A stretch of 64,000 nt of DNA from Sphingomonas mali NBRC 15500 (GCF_001598415.1 NZ_BCYX01000004.1:1-64000); one strand, 5' to 3'. Positions 46,425 to 55,380 are shown, counted from the stretch's first letter. Notes: generated by a model from the sequence alone, not told the origin. Made by a program: numbers and translations.

Positions 46425-48187
46425 AGGTCGTCATCCTCGCCAGCCTCTCCTATTCGCTGATCAATTTCCGGGGCGCGCTGATCTCCGCCATGGTCGAGGA
46501 AGGACATGAGGTCATAGCGTGCGCGCCTGACGATGATCCGGAAACCGCCGCGGCGCTGTCGGCGATCGGCGTGCGATATTGCCAGGTTCCGATGGACCGG
46601 ACCGGCGTCAACCCATTCCGAGATCTCGCTACGGTGCGCCGCCTGGTCACGCTGATGCGCGTGGAGGCGCCGGACGTTGTTCTGGCCTACACCCAGAAGC
46701 CGATCATCTATGGCGGGCTGGCAACCAGGATCGCAGGCGGGCGCGCGCGTTTCCATGCGATGGTAAGCGGCTTGGGTCATGTCTACAGCGACATCCCCGG
46801 CCGGCGCCATGCGCTACTGCGCCGCATCGTCTCGCTGCTTTACCGCATCGGCATTGCCCGCGCGTCCTCGGTCATCCTGTTCAATCGCGATGACGAGGCC
46901 GAGATGCGCCATCACGGAATCCTGCGGGCGGGTCACCATGTGGTGCAGGTCGCGGGCTCCGGGGTAGACGTCGATCGGTTCAAGCCTGGCCAGCCGATCG
47001 GCGGCCCACTCGTTTTTCTGATGGTTGCGCGACTGATGCGCGACAAGGGCCTCGTCGAGTTCGTAGAGGCCGCAAGACTCGTGCGCGCGCGCTTCCCGGA
47101 GGCGCGTTTCCGCATCCTCGGGCCGGTCGATCCCAACCCAACGGGCATCACCCTTGCGGAGATCCAGGCTTGGGCTGCGGCGGGTGACGTCGATTATCTT
47201 GGCGAAACCCGCGACGTTGCGCCGCACCTCGCCGACGCCAGCGTGTTCGTCCTGCCGACCTATTATCGCGAAGGTCTGCCGCGAACCATTCTCGAAGCAA
47301 TGGCGTGCGGCAACCCGGTGATCACCACTGACACGCCGGGCTGCAGGGACGCGGTCACGGATCGCTCCGACGGTTTTCTCGTGCCACCCCGTGACGCGCC
47401 AGCTCTGGCCGAGGCGATGGTCCGGTTCATTGAAGAGCCGGAACTTGTCGCGTGCATGGGTGCCAACGCGCGCGAGACGGCCTGTCGACGCTTCGATGTC
47501 ACCAAGGTCAATGCGGACCTTCTCCACGTCATGGGGCTCGACACGGATGGGAACGACGCGGTCCGCGATCGACCGCGCCGCGCGATCGGCGATTTCCCGC
47601 TGTTGCAGATGGCGCTCGCCCTGCCGGGCGCGCTGTTGTTGCTCCCGCTGACGATCGTCGTGGCGCTCGTCGTGCTGTCGACATTGGGCACGCCGATCCT
47701 GTTCAGACAGCGCCGGGCGGGCGCCGCGGGACGCGGCTTCGACCTGATCAAGTTCCGTACCATGCGGAGCGTCAACGATATCGAGGGGCGACCGCTGCCC
47801 GACGCGGCGCGCCTCACCGCCACCAGTCGCGTGCTTCGTCGCACGCGGCTGGACGAATTACCCGGGCTCTGGAACGTCGTTCGTGGGCAAATGAATCTCG
47901 TCGGACCGCGACCGCTGCTGCCGGAAACCGTCGACAATATGGGCGCGGCAGGCCGGGCGCGGGGCAAGGTCAAGCCCGGTCTTACGGGATGGGCGCAAGT
48001 CAATGGCAATACGCTCCTGAGCGACGCGGACAAGCTCGCACTCGACCTCTGGTACATCGATCATCGCAGCCTGCTGCTCGATCTCGGCATTCTGTGCCGG
48101 ACGGCGGCGATGCTCGTCGGGGGCGAGCGCATCAACACTCTCAACATCGAGCGGGGCCATGCGAGCATTGCTGATCGGCGCGGTTGA
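46421..48187 (+). CDS. Fusion of GT4 glycosyltransferase and phosphoglycosyl transferase (PglA-PglC-like)
   Basis: 588 residues in one frame. Residues 1-380 are a GT4 glycosyltransferase (VVILASLSYSLINFRG, MVSGLGHVYSD, VFLMVARLMRDKGLVEFVEA, YYREGLPRTILEAMACGNPVI). Residues 390-588 are a small monotopic phosphoglycosyl transferase, with re-entrant hydrophobic helix MALALPGALLLLPLTIVVAL, FRQRRAG, LIKFRTM, catalytic Asp478-Glu479 in LDELPGLWNV, LVGPRPLLPE and PGLTGWAQVNG. The PGT part would attach the first sugar-phosphate to undecaprenyl phosphate, and the GT4 part would add the second sugar. No stop or frameshift signs at the junction. Confidence 0.92.
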   Translation: MKVVILASLSYSLINFRGALISAMVEEGHEVIACAPDDDPETAAALSAIGVRYCQVPMDRTGVNPFRDLATVRRLVTLMRVEAPDVVLAYTQKPIIYGGLATRIAGGRARFHAMVSGLGHVYSDIPGRRHALLRRIVSLLYRIGIARASSVILFNRDDEAEMRHHGILRAGHHVVQVAGSGVDVDRFKPGQPIGGPLVFLMVARLMRDKGLVEFVEAARLVRARFPEARFRILGPVDPNPTGITLAEIQAWAAAGDVDYLGETRDVAPHLADASVFVLPTYYREGLPRTILEAMACGNPVITTDTPGCRDAVTDRSDGFLVPPRDAPALAEAMVRFIEEPELVACMGANARETACRRFDVTKVNADLLHVMGLDTDGNDAVRDRPRRAIGDFPLLQMALALPGALLLLPLTIVVALVVLSTLGTPILFRQRRAGAAGRGFDLIKFRTMRSVNDIEGRPLPDAARLTATSRVLRRTRLDELPGLWNVVRGQMNLVGPRPLLPETVDNMGAAGRARGKVKPGLTGWAQVNGNTLLSDADKLALDLWYIDHRSLLLDLGILCRTAAMLVGGERINTLNIERGHASIADRRG

Positions 48188-49067
48188 AAGCACGCGGGTC
48201 GCGGCCGGCGCGATCTCGCGCGCGCCGGGCTGGACCCTGGCCGCGATCGCAACGCTGCCGCCGGAGCTTGCGCACCGGCATTCGGATTTCGTCGATCTTA
48301 CCGAACCGGCGGCCGCAGCAAACGCCGCGCTCCTTCACGCGGCCGACATCAACAGCGCCGCCTTCCTGTCCCAAATCGAAACCTTCGCGCCGGACGTGGT
48401 CTTCGTGATCGGCTGGTCGCAATTGTGCGGCGAGGCCTTTCGCAAGGCAGCGGGCGGGCGCGTCCTGGGCTATCATCCGGCCGCATTGCCCAGATTGCGC
48501 GGCCGGGGCGTCATTCCCTGGACCATCTTGCTCGACGAGAAGATCACGGCCTCGACGCTCTTCTGGATCGACGAAGGAACCGATAGCGGCCCGATCCTGG
48601 CGCAGCGATATCTGCATGTCGCGCCCGACGAAACGGCCGGTTCGCTCTACGCCAGACACATGGCGGCACTGGGCGATTTGCTGGCCGAGACACTGCCGCG
48701 GCTGCTTGAGGGCGACTGCCCGGGCGAGCGGCAGGACGACCGGTTCGCGACCTGGGCCGCGCGCCGGCGACCCGAAGACGGCAGGATCGACTGGACTCGA
48801 ACGGCGACGGACGTCGAACGACTGATCCGCGCGGTCGGGCGACCCTATCCGGGCGCCTTTGCCGGCGATGGCGATCGCCGCGTGACGATCTGGTCCGCGC
48901 GGCGGGAGGAAGGCGATTGTCGCCACCATGCGCTGCCCGGCCAGGTGATCGGACGCACGGATCAGGGTTTCGTCGTCCGATGCGGCGATGGCACGGCGAT
49001 CCGCGTTTCAGACTTTACCGCGCCGGGTGGCAAACTGCCTGCGCTGCACAGCATCGTGGGAGCCTGA
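48159..49067 (+). CDS. Sugar N-formyltransferase-like protein
   Basis: 302 residues of the formyl-tetrahydrofolate-dependent transferase fold: FVIGWSQLCGEAF, GYHPAALPRLRGRGVIPW and WIDEGTDSGPIL, followed by a C-terminal OB-like domain. Catalytic His106 and Asp142 are present. The Asn two residues before the His in ArnA-type enzymes is Gly104 here, so the active site is atypical. It overlaps the fusion gene by 29 nt. Next to a dehydratase/aminotransferase locus it probably formylates a 4-amino sugar nucleotide; no sugar N-acetyltransferase is seen in the window. Confidence 0.82.
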   Translation: MRALLIGAVESTRVAAGAISRAPGWTLAAIATLPPELAHRHSDFVDLTEPAAAANAALLHAADINSAAFLSQIETFAPDVVFVIGWSQLCGEAFRKAAGGRVLGYHPAALPRLRGRGVIPWTILLDEKITASTLFWIDEGTDSGPILAQRYLHVAPDETAGSLYARHMAALGDLLAETLPRLLEGDCPGERQDDRFATWAARRRPEDGRIDWTRTATDVERLIRAVGRPYPGAFAGDGDRRVTIWSARREEGDCRHHALPGQVIGRTDQGFVVRCGDGTAIRVSDFTAPGGKLPALHSIVGA

Positions 49068-49070
49068 TCG

Positions 49071-49757
49071 ATGGAGGGCTTCCCGCGCAAGGCCGGTCGC
49101 ATCCTGATCATGGCGCCGCATCCCGACGACGAAGTCTTGGGGTGTGGCGGCACCATGGCGCGCCTCGCCGAGGCCGGCTCCACGGTCGACGTCGCGATCG
49201 TCACTACCGGAAAGCCGCCACGATATGATCCGGCCGGCGTCGAACAGCTTCGCGCGGAAACCGCCGCGGCGCATGCGCTGCTTGGCGTTGGAGCCACGCA
49301 CTATCTCGATCTTCCCGCCGCCGAGCTCGACGGGGTTCCCCATGCCGATCTCAACGCCGCGATCGGCAGGCTGATCGACGCGGTGCGGCCCGACACGATC
49401 TTCGTCCCGTTCGTCGGTGATGTCCATCTCGACCACCAATTGGTTTTCCGCTCGACCATGGTCGCCGCGCGACCCCGCCAGGCAACCTATCCGCACACGA
49501 TCCTCGCCTACGAGACGCTGTCGGAATCAAACTGGTCCGCACCCTATGTCGAGCCGATTTTCGCGCCGACCGTCTATGTCGATATCGAGGCCACGCTGGA
49601 TCGCAAACTGGCAGCATTCGCTGCCTATCGATCGCAATGTTGCGCCTTTCCAAACGAGCGTTCGCCGGAGGCGATCCGCGCGCTGGCAATGTTGCGCGGC
49701 GCAACGGTCCACCGGCGCGCGGCCGAGGCTTTCCTGTTGATCCGGGAGGTAATCTAG
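49071..49757 (+). CDS. PIG-L/LmbE-family deacetylase
   Basis: 228 residues. The zinc site is complete: APHPDDE (His17, Asp20) and HLDHQ (His119, His122). The family removes acetyl groups from GlcNAc-type sugars, often on lipid carriers or small glycosides. It begins 3 nt after the formyltransferase stop. It would free an amine that the following ATP-grasp enzyme could modify; that link is inference. Confidence 0.9.
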   Translation: MEGFPRKAGRILIMAPHPDDEVLGCGGTMARLAEAGSTVDVAIVTTGKPPRYDPAGVEQLRAETAAAHALLGVGATHYLDLPAAELDGVPHADLNAAIGRLIDAVRPDTIFVPFVGDVHLDHQLVFRSTMVAARPRQATYPHTILAYETLSESNWSAPYVEPIFAPTVYVDIEATLDRKLAAFAAYRSQCCAFPNERSPEAIRALAMLRGATVHRRAAEAFLLIREVI

Positions 49758-49759
49758 AC

Positions 49760-50788
49760 ATGCTGACACAAATCGACACGGGGGATATCGCGCTCGACGG
49801 CGTGAAGGGGACCGGTGGGCGAAAGCGCCTGACGATGCTCGTCACATCAGCCGGACGGCGCGTCGCCCTGCTGCAGGCCTTTCGCCGCGGCGCAGAACAG
49901 CTCGGCGTCGAGCTCGAATTGCTGGCGTGCGACCTGGAGCCCGATCTGAGCGCGGCTTGTCATGTTGCCGATGAGGCATTCGCCGTGCCGCCGGCGACCG
50001 ACGATGGCTATGTCGATGAGCTTCTGGCGATATGCCGTCGTCGCCACGTCCAGCTCGTCATACCGACGATCGATCCGGATCTCGAGCCACTGGCGAACGC
50101 GCATGATCGTTTCAACACGTTGGGCGCTGAGATCGCCGCAAGCGCGCCGGCCGTCATCGACATCGCGCGGGACAAATTGAAAACAGCGGAGTTCCTCGCG
50201 GCGCAAGGTGTTCCGACTCCCCGAACCGAAACGCTGGCCGCGGTTCGGGAGAACCCCGGAAGCTGGACCTGGCCGGTGCTCCTGAAGCCGCGCCATGGAA
50301 GCTCCGGGCGCGCGGTGTCGATCGTCCAGAGTCCCGCCGATCTTCCACCCGGCGAGGACGAACCGATGATCGTCCAGACGCTGCTGCACGGCGAGGAATG
50401 GACCGTCAGCATTTATATCGACAATGCTGGCCGCTTGCGCGCGGTCGTCCCGCATCGCCGGATCAAGATCCGCGCCGGCGAAGTCGAGAAAGGCGTGACG
50501 CGCCGGGCGCCGCGCCTCATCGAGATTGGCGAGAAGATCGCCGCCGCCCTTCCCGGCGCACGCGGTGTCCTGTGCTATCAGGCGATGGTCTCGCCCGACG
50601 GAGCGGCGAATGTCTTCGAAATCAACGCCCGCTTTGGCGGTGGCTACCCGCTCGCCGACCATGCTGGCGCCGCTTTCGCCCGCTGGCTGATCGAAGCGCG
50701 GCTGGGCATGCCCAGCAGCGCCGGCAACGATTGGACCGAAGACGTGGTCATGCTTCGCTACGATGCAGCCATATTCGTCGAACCGTGA
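49760..50788 (+). CDS. ATP-grasp enzyme (carbamoyl-phosphate-synthase-like)
   Basis: 342 residues. A pre-ATP-grasp Rossmann-like domain (MLVTSAGRRVALLQAFRRG; VIPTIDPDLEPLA) is followed by the ATP-grasp fold: DKLKTAEFLAAQGVPTP, LLKPRHGSSGRAVSIV, and the metal-binding NVFEINARFGGGYPLA. Such stand-alone enzymes usually ligate a carboxylate to an amine or thiol; the substrate is unknown. GGGAGGT lies 9 nt before ATG 49760. Its stop overlaps the HAD gene start (GTGA), and this ATP-grasp/HAD pair probably acts in one pathway. Confidence 0.86.
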   Translation: MLTQIDTGDIALDGVKGTGGRKRLTMLVTSAGRRVALLQAFRRGAEQLGVELELLACDLEPDLSAACHVADEAFAVPPATDDGYVDELLAICRRRHVQLVIPTIDPDLEPLANAHDRFNTLGAEIAASAPAVIDIARDKLKTAEFLAAQGVPTPRTETLAAVRENPGSWTWPVLLKPRHGSSGRAVSIVQSPADLPPGEDEPMIVQTLLHGEEWTVSIYIDNAGRLRAVVPHRRIKIRAGEVEKGVTRRAPRLIEIGEKIAAALPGARGVLCYQAMVSPDGAANVFEINARFGGGYPLADHAGAAFARWLIEARLGMPSSAGNDWTEDVVMLRYDAAIFVEP

Positions 50789-51486
50789 CCACCGCGGTCG
50801 TCCTGGATCTGGATGACACGCTCTATCTGGAGGAGGCGTATGTCCTTAGTGGCATCGCCTGGCTATCCGACTGGCTGGAGCGGGAGACGGGCATTCTGGG
50901 CTTTCAGGCCATAGCCGAAACGCTGCGTGAGATAGGAATCCGCGACCGCCTGTTCGATCGCTCCCTGGCCGAGCTCGGCGTCACGCCGGCACCGGCCTTT
51001 ATCGATCTCCTCGTCGAGAAATACCGGTCGCATCCTCCAATTATCTCGCTCGCCATCGACGCCGAGGCATTTCTGGCCTCCGACCATGGGTTCGCGCTCG
51101 CGCTCATCACCGATGGACATGCCGTTGCCCAACGAGCCAAGATTGCCGCGCTGGGTTTGGAACGTTTCGACATCCAACCCATGATTTGCACGGATGAATG
51201 GGGGCCGGACTATTGGAAACCGCATCTCCGTGCCTTCGAGGCGGTCGAAGCATATTACCGGGGCGAGTGCGATGCCTTTGTCTATGTTGCAGACAACCCG
51301 GCGAAGGACTTTCTTGCCCCCCGCAGGCTGGGCTGGAGGACCATCCAGATCGATCGCCCCGGGGCCGTCCACCCCCGGGTTCCGCCTAGCGTCGAACACC
51401 GTGCCGACACGCGCATCCACTCGTTCGATGAGCTCACCCAATCCACGATCGAACACCTTCGCGGCCGGTCGGCAACGCCAGGATAG
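50785..51486 (+). CDS. HAD-superfamily hydrolase
   Basis: 233 residues, class I HAD fold with a helical cap. Motif I is LDLDDTLY (nucleophile Asp8, acid Asp10). Motif II is LALITDGHA (Thr). The motif III Lys is in WKPHLRAFE, and motif IV is YVADNPAKDF. It is probably a phosphatase of a sugar phosphate or nucleotide-linked intermediate. The start is GTG 50785 in the stop of the ATP-grasp gene; the GT4 gene follows after 1 nt. Confidence 0.88.
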   Translation: MTTAVVLDLDDTLYLEEAYVLSGIAWLSDWLERETGILGFQAIAETLREIGIRDRLFDRSLAELGVTPAPAFIDLLVEKYRSHPPIISLAIDAEAFLASDHGFALALITDGHAVAQRAKIAALGLERFDIQPMICTDEWGPDYWKPHLRAFEAVEAYYRGECDAFVYVADNPAKDFLAPRRLGWRTIQIDRPGAVHPRVPPSVEHRADTRIHSFDELTQSTIEHLRGRSATPG

Positions 51487-51487
51487 C

Positions 51488-52618
51488 ATGCGCATCGTTT
51501 TCATCCTGGCGGCGTTGGACGCGGGCGGCGCGGAGCGGATCATCGACCTCGTGTCGCGCGCTGCCTTGGCACAGGGTTGGGACGTGACGATCGTCACCTT
51601 CGACCGGCCGACTGACCCCGTTTTCCATCGATATGATGCACGCGTTCGGCTTCGACGGCTCGCCCTCCCCATTGCGGCAAAAGGGCCGTCGCGCATCGTC
51701 CTGATGATGCGACGCATCTGGGCGTTACGGAAGCTCCTGCGCAAGGAGCGCTTCGACGTCGCCGTGTCGTTCCTGACCAAGGTCAACGTGCTTGCGTTGC
51801 TCGCCAGGATCGGCACCGGAACGCCGATGATCGTTTCGGAGCGCAACAACCCGCTCCGACAGCGATCGCATTTCGTCTGGAAATTGTTGCTCGACCGCCT
51901 GTATCCCACTGCTGCCGCTATCGTAATGCTGACCGAGCGGAGCAAGATCTGCCTCCCCCGCGCACAGCGTGTCCGGGCATTGGTCATTCCCAATCCCATG
52001 CTCGCCCCGCGGGCCGCGCCGCGAATAGTGTCGCCACCCACCCTTGTCGCCGTCGGCCGACTGACCGAGCAAAAGGGCTTCGACATGTTGCTGAACGCCT
52101 TCGCCGAAATTGCCGACGAGGTGCCGGACTGGCGATTGAAGATTTTTGGCGAAGGACCGGATCGCGCCGCGCTGGAACGTCAGATCGAGCGTTTGGGCCT
52201 AGGCAGCCGCGCCTTTCTGCCCGGCGCGAGCGCTACACCGGGAGACTGGGTAGCTGCCGCCGATGCGTTCGTATTGTCGTCGCGCTACGAAGGCTTTGCG
52301 AACGTCCTCGCGGAAGCGATGGGCTCGGGCCTGCCGGTCGCGGCGTTCGATTGCGATTTCGGTCCTGCCGACATGGTCACGGACAATGTCGATGGATTGC
52401 TCGTACCGCCCGAAGACACCGCCGCGCTTGCCGCTGCGTTGCGCCGTCTCCTGACCGATGCGGCACTACGCCAGCGCCTTGGTGCCGCCGCGGTGGCCGG
52501 GGCGGTCCGTTTCGATGCGCGACAGGTGAATAAAAGCTGGATCGACCTGATAGCGAAATGCGCCGCTACCAAGGACGACGGTGCTCCAGTGACGAGTCGG
52601 CGCAGGCGGGTCGGGTGA
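51488..52618 (+). CDS. GT4-family glycosyltransferase
   Basis: 376 residues of GT-B fold: IVFILAALDAGGAERIIDLV at the acceptor side, IVSERNNP, then LVAVGRLTEQKGFDMLLNAF and SSRYEGFANVLAEAMGSGLPVAAFDCDFGPAD. This resembles the GalNAc/GlcNAc-transferring WbnH/PglH-like branch, but donor identity cannot be read. It is the last gene of the plus-strand run, and is followed by a 465-bp AT-rich gap. Confidence 0.9.
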   Translation: MRIVFILAALDAGGAERIIDLVSRAALAQGWDVTIVTFDRPTDPVFHRYDARVRLRRLALPIAAKGPSRIVLMMRRIWALRKLLRKERFDVAVSFLTKVNVLALLARIGTGTPMIVSERNNPLRQRSHFVWKLLLDRLYPTAAAIVMLTERSKICLPRAQRVRALVIPNPMLAPRAAPRIVSPPTLVAVGRLTEQKGFDMLLNAFAEIADEVPDWRLKIFGEGPDRAALERQIERLGLGSRAFLPGASATPGDWVAAADAFVLSSRYEGFANVLAEAMGSGLPVAAFDCDFGPADMVTDNVDGLLVPPEDTAALAAALRRLLTDAALRQRLGAAAVAGAVRFDARQVNKSWIDLIAKCAATKDDGAPVTSRRRRVG

Positions 52619-53083
52619 GGATGGGAAATGGGAGCATCAATCGGCGGGATCTCGCAATAGTGTTCACTTCATGCCGTCGCTCGCCGAAGCCTTCGTCTGT
52701 TCAACGCCAATCGAACGGTGTGTGTAAAATCCCCCAAAACGATAGGCATTAGAACGATTTTCTGCCATTAACATCCTTAACAATCAGGCAAAAATCAAAA
52801 GTATATTGCAACACTGTCCAATTGGACAAATCAGACATAGATCAAATTTTCCGAGAGCTCTGGGATCGCTTTGGCTTTGTCCCGGATCAAGCTAATCCAG
52901 ACTAGCTTGTTTGGACAGTGCGCGCCCGATATGATCTATGTTATTGATCTATATCTTCAAATATACATAATAAAACATATGGCCTTTTCCACCCGAATCG
53001 GACATAATAGGTCACAACAGGTCCCAAAAGGATCGGCAGCCATGAGGAGGGTCGCGCTTTCTACCTAACTGGGGGTAACTGAT
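52619..53083. other. AT-rich regulatory region upstream of the LuxR-type gene
   Basis: About 465 bp, clearly richer in A/T than the rest of the window, especially 52740-53000. It contains a 14-bp perfect palindrome, a long-range inverted repeat and two GATCTAT repeats (near 52934 and 52949). It is probably the promoter and operator region for the regulator at 53084. No gene or tRNA is visible. Confidence 0.6.
52812..52920. promoter_or_regulatory. Palindrome and distant inverted repeat, probable operators
   Basis: TGTCCAATTGGACA at 52815-52828 is a perfect 14-bp palindrome. CACTGTCCAA (52812-52821), which overlaps its left half, recurs inverted as TTGGACAGTG at 52911-52920, 90 bp away. The arrangement suits a dimeric regulator bound at two sites, perhaps with looping. 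Autoregulation by the LuxR-type protein encoded 160 bp downstream is the simplest idea. Confidence 0.5.
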
Positions 53084-53767
53084 ATGTTACAAGACATGCA
53101 CGTTTCCATCTTGGGGAAGAGCGAGATCATCCGCGAAGGCCTGAGGCGAATCCTGATCGATCAGGGTTTCGTCGTGGACGCAGCCGAATCGAACTCGTTT
53201 GATTTCGGACCACTGGATTGCGACGTCATCATCGTCGATGCGAACTCGATCGAAGAAGGCATCCAATCCTGCGGGGAATTGCACGAACGCTTCCCAACCA
53301 GCCGCATCGTGCTGATGATGGACCAATATAATATCGAGGAAGTAGCCCAGGCTTTCGCGTCTGGCGCCGTCGATGGCTATCTCGTCAAGGCCATATCCTG
53401 TGCGCCGCTGGCCGGTGCGCTGCGCCTCATCGCGATGGGAGAGAAAGTCCTACCATCGGAGCTCGCTGAATCGCTCTCTCATTCCATCCCGCAGATAATG
53501 TGCAACGGGCGGGAAGCCGGCATCACCGGCCTCCCCTTGTCGAACCGGGAAATTGAGATCCTGCGGTGCCTGCTCAATGGAGACCCCAACAAGATCATCT
53601 CGCGTAAGCTGAATATCGCCGATGCGACGGTCAAGGTTCACATCAAGGCGATCCTGCGCAAGTTGCGCGTGCAGAACCGCACCCAGGCAGCGATCTGGGC
53701 CGCAAACCGCGGACTCACGTTGCTGACGGTTGCGGATTCAGCGCCGCTCGACGTAGCGACCGCGTAA
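53084..53767 (+). CDS. LuxR/NarL-type regulator with atypical receiver
   Basis: 227 residues. The receiver-like domain keeps Asp52 (VIIVDAN) and a Lys in GYLVKAIS. The acidic pair that normally holds magnesium is missing (ILGKSEIIREG in place of a DDH start), so ordinary phosphorylation is doubtful. The C-terminal helix-turn-helix LSNREIEILRCLLNGDPNKI and ATVKVHIKAILRKLRVQNRTQ is intact. It has its own long regulatory region, and its 3' end overlaps the convergent flippase gene by 53 nt. It is a likely controller of the polysaccharide locus. Confidence 0.88.
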   Translation: MLQDMHVSILGKSEIIREGLRRILIDQGFVVDAAESNSFDFGPLDCDVIIVDANSIEEGIQSCGELHERFPTSRIVLMMDQYNIEEVAQAFASGAVDGYLVKAISCAPLAGALRLIAMGEKVLPSELAESLSHSIPQIMCNGREAGITGLPLSNREIEILRCLLNGDPNKIISRKLNIADATVKVHIKAILRKLRVQNRTQAAIWAANRGLTLLTVADSAPLDVATA

Positions 53768-55085
53768 ATAACAGAGCCGATGTCGGTAGCCAGATTACAT
53801 TGAACGCAATGTGCGCCAATCCCGCACCGACGACTCCTAGTTGCGGCACGGCGGTGAAGAGGACTGCGTAGAACGCAATCGCCGAGGCGATGACGGCCGG
53901 CATCATCTTCGCCTGAAGACCCATTGATGCCAGGCCGGGCCGCAATGCGCTGCCCGACAGGAACAATAAAGCGGCGAATGACTGGACGATCAACGGCATC
54001 TCGGCATCCTCGAACTTCGAGCCGCCGATAATGCGGATGATCTGATCACCGGCCAACGCCGCGACGCTGACGAACATCAACCCGAATCCGACCGTCAGGA
54101 CCTCGACTTGCCGTATCGTCCTGGCAAAGGTGGCAAGATCGCGGCGTGCCCATAAACGTGCGAGCTCAGGATACACGACCTGTTGCATCATCGCCCCCGC
54201 CTTGGTCGCCGCCAGGGTGAACTTGCGTACCAGTTGGTAGATGCCGGCACCCGCCGGGCCAGCGATCGCGGCGACGGCAAGGAGGTCGATTTCCTGCGTG
54301 CTCTTCCGGATCAGGAGCGTCCCGTTGGCGGCCAGGATGAAGCTCCAGATACCCGGAAAGCGAGCCCCGGCATTCGAGATCGGCGCGCCGAGGATCCCGA
54401 CAAACCCTTGCGCTTTCAGTTCGCGCCACGCCATCCAGCCGAGAATGACGCGTTGCGAACATTGGAGGACGATGCCGAGGAGAAGGAACGACCAAAGCGA
54501 GCCGTCCATTGCCCAGATCACCGCGACGCCGGCGAGGCGGACCGCGGCGATGGCCGGTTCGAGCCAGGCCATCCCGGCAAACCGATTGAATAGTCGCAAT
54601 ACGCCGATCGGTGTGGACGAAATGCCGAAGAGCACCGCAATGCAATAGACGCGCGCCATCGTGCTGGTTGCCGAGTCCCAGCCGAGCCAATGCGCGGCTA
54701 TCGGAATTGCGAGAAATGCCACCGTAGCCGAAAGCGATGCACCGACCAGATCCATGACCACGCCGAGCTTGACCAGCGATCGAAACCGGTTGCGGTCCTG
54801 CTTCTCGAGGGCGTCCGCCCCATAACGGATCAGCGCCTGCCAGGTCTCAAGCCTGACGATCTGGTCGACCATCCGGCCGTAACCTTCGATGGTCGCAAGG
54901 ATGCCGAGAAGCGCGGGGCCCAGCATCTGGGCGCTGAACGCCAAGGTGATCATGCCGAGACCGACCGCGGAGGCATTGCCGCTGGCAAGATGAAAAGCGT
55001 TGCGCGCGAACCGGACCAGCGTGCCGTCATGCCCCGAGCGCTTGGTGGTGGCCGCGATCGACTGATCCGGAGGCATTGTGCTCAC
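53715..55085 (-). CDS. Oligosaccharide flippase (Wzx/PST family)
   Basis: 456 residues with 12 or so membrane segments, e.g. ASAVGLGMITLAFSAQMLGPALLG, ASLSATVAFLAIPIAAHWLG and SFILAANGTLLIRKSTQEIDLLAVAAIAGP, the last region typical of polysaccharide-biosynthesis (PST) exporters. It should move the undecaprenyl-linked repeat unit across the inner membrane. The start is GTG 55085 or ATG 55076; neither has a strong ribosome binding site. It is divergent from the Wzc-like gene. Confidence 0.88.
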   Translation of the reverse strand: MSTMPPDQSIAATTKRSGHDGTLVRFARNAFHLASGNASAVGLGMITLAFSAQMLGPALLGILATIEGYGRMVDQIVRLETWQALIRYGADALEKQDRNRFRSLVKLGVVMDLVGASLSATVAFLAIPIAAHWLGWDSATSTMARVYCIAVLFGISSTPIGVLRLFNRFAGMAWLEPAIAAVRLAGVAVIWAMDGSLWSFLLLGIVLQCSQRVILGWMAWRELKAQGFVGILGAPISNAGARFPGIWSFILAANGTLLIRKSTQEIDLLAVAAIAGPAGAGIYQLVRKFTLAATKAGAMMQQVVYPELARLWARRDLATFARTIRQVEVLTVGFGLMFVSVAALAGDQIIRIIGGSKFEDAEMPLIVQSFAALLFLSGSALRPGLASMGLQAKMMPAVIASAIAFYAVLFTAVPQLGVVGAGLAHIAFNVIWLPTSALLFTRSLRRAALNPQPSAT

Positions 55086-55113
55086 GACACGTGCCGGGCG
55101 CGATCAAATGGCG

Positions 55114-55125
55114 TCATGATCATGA
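55114..55125. promoter_or_regulatory. Perfect 12-bp palindrome in the flippase / Wzc-like divergent region
   Basis: TCATGATCATGA lies 29 bp upstream of the flippase start in the divergent spacer. It could be an operator, but a palindrome this short can occur by chance. Confidence 0.25.
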
Positions 55126-55380
55126 GTGTCTTCCCGCGCTGCTGACAGGGACATGCCACCACACCGCCAAAACACCGCCTCCGATATCGGGATAATCCGT
55201 GAGGGGTAGCATTTCCCATCACGCCTCACCCATCTGGTCCGGTTCGGTCGCATAGTGATGGACCGGAGTCCCCCTGCCCTATCCTTCATTGCCGCTGCGA
55301 TGCTGATCGCCACGCCCTACAGTTTGGTCGGCTGCGCTGGTCGCGGGATGAGCAGGCGCACCGCTACGGGGATGGACAGC

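Noticed and set aside
55255..55380. Lipoprotein-like leader (ending LVGC) on the Wzc-like protein
   Set aside because: Wzc-like proteins have a cytoplasmic N-terminus, the upstream starts have no ribosome binding site, and the lipobox match is probably chance.
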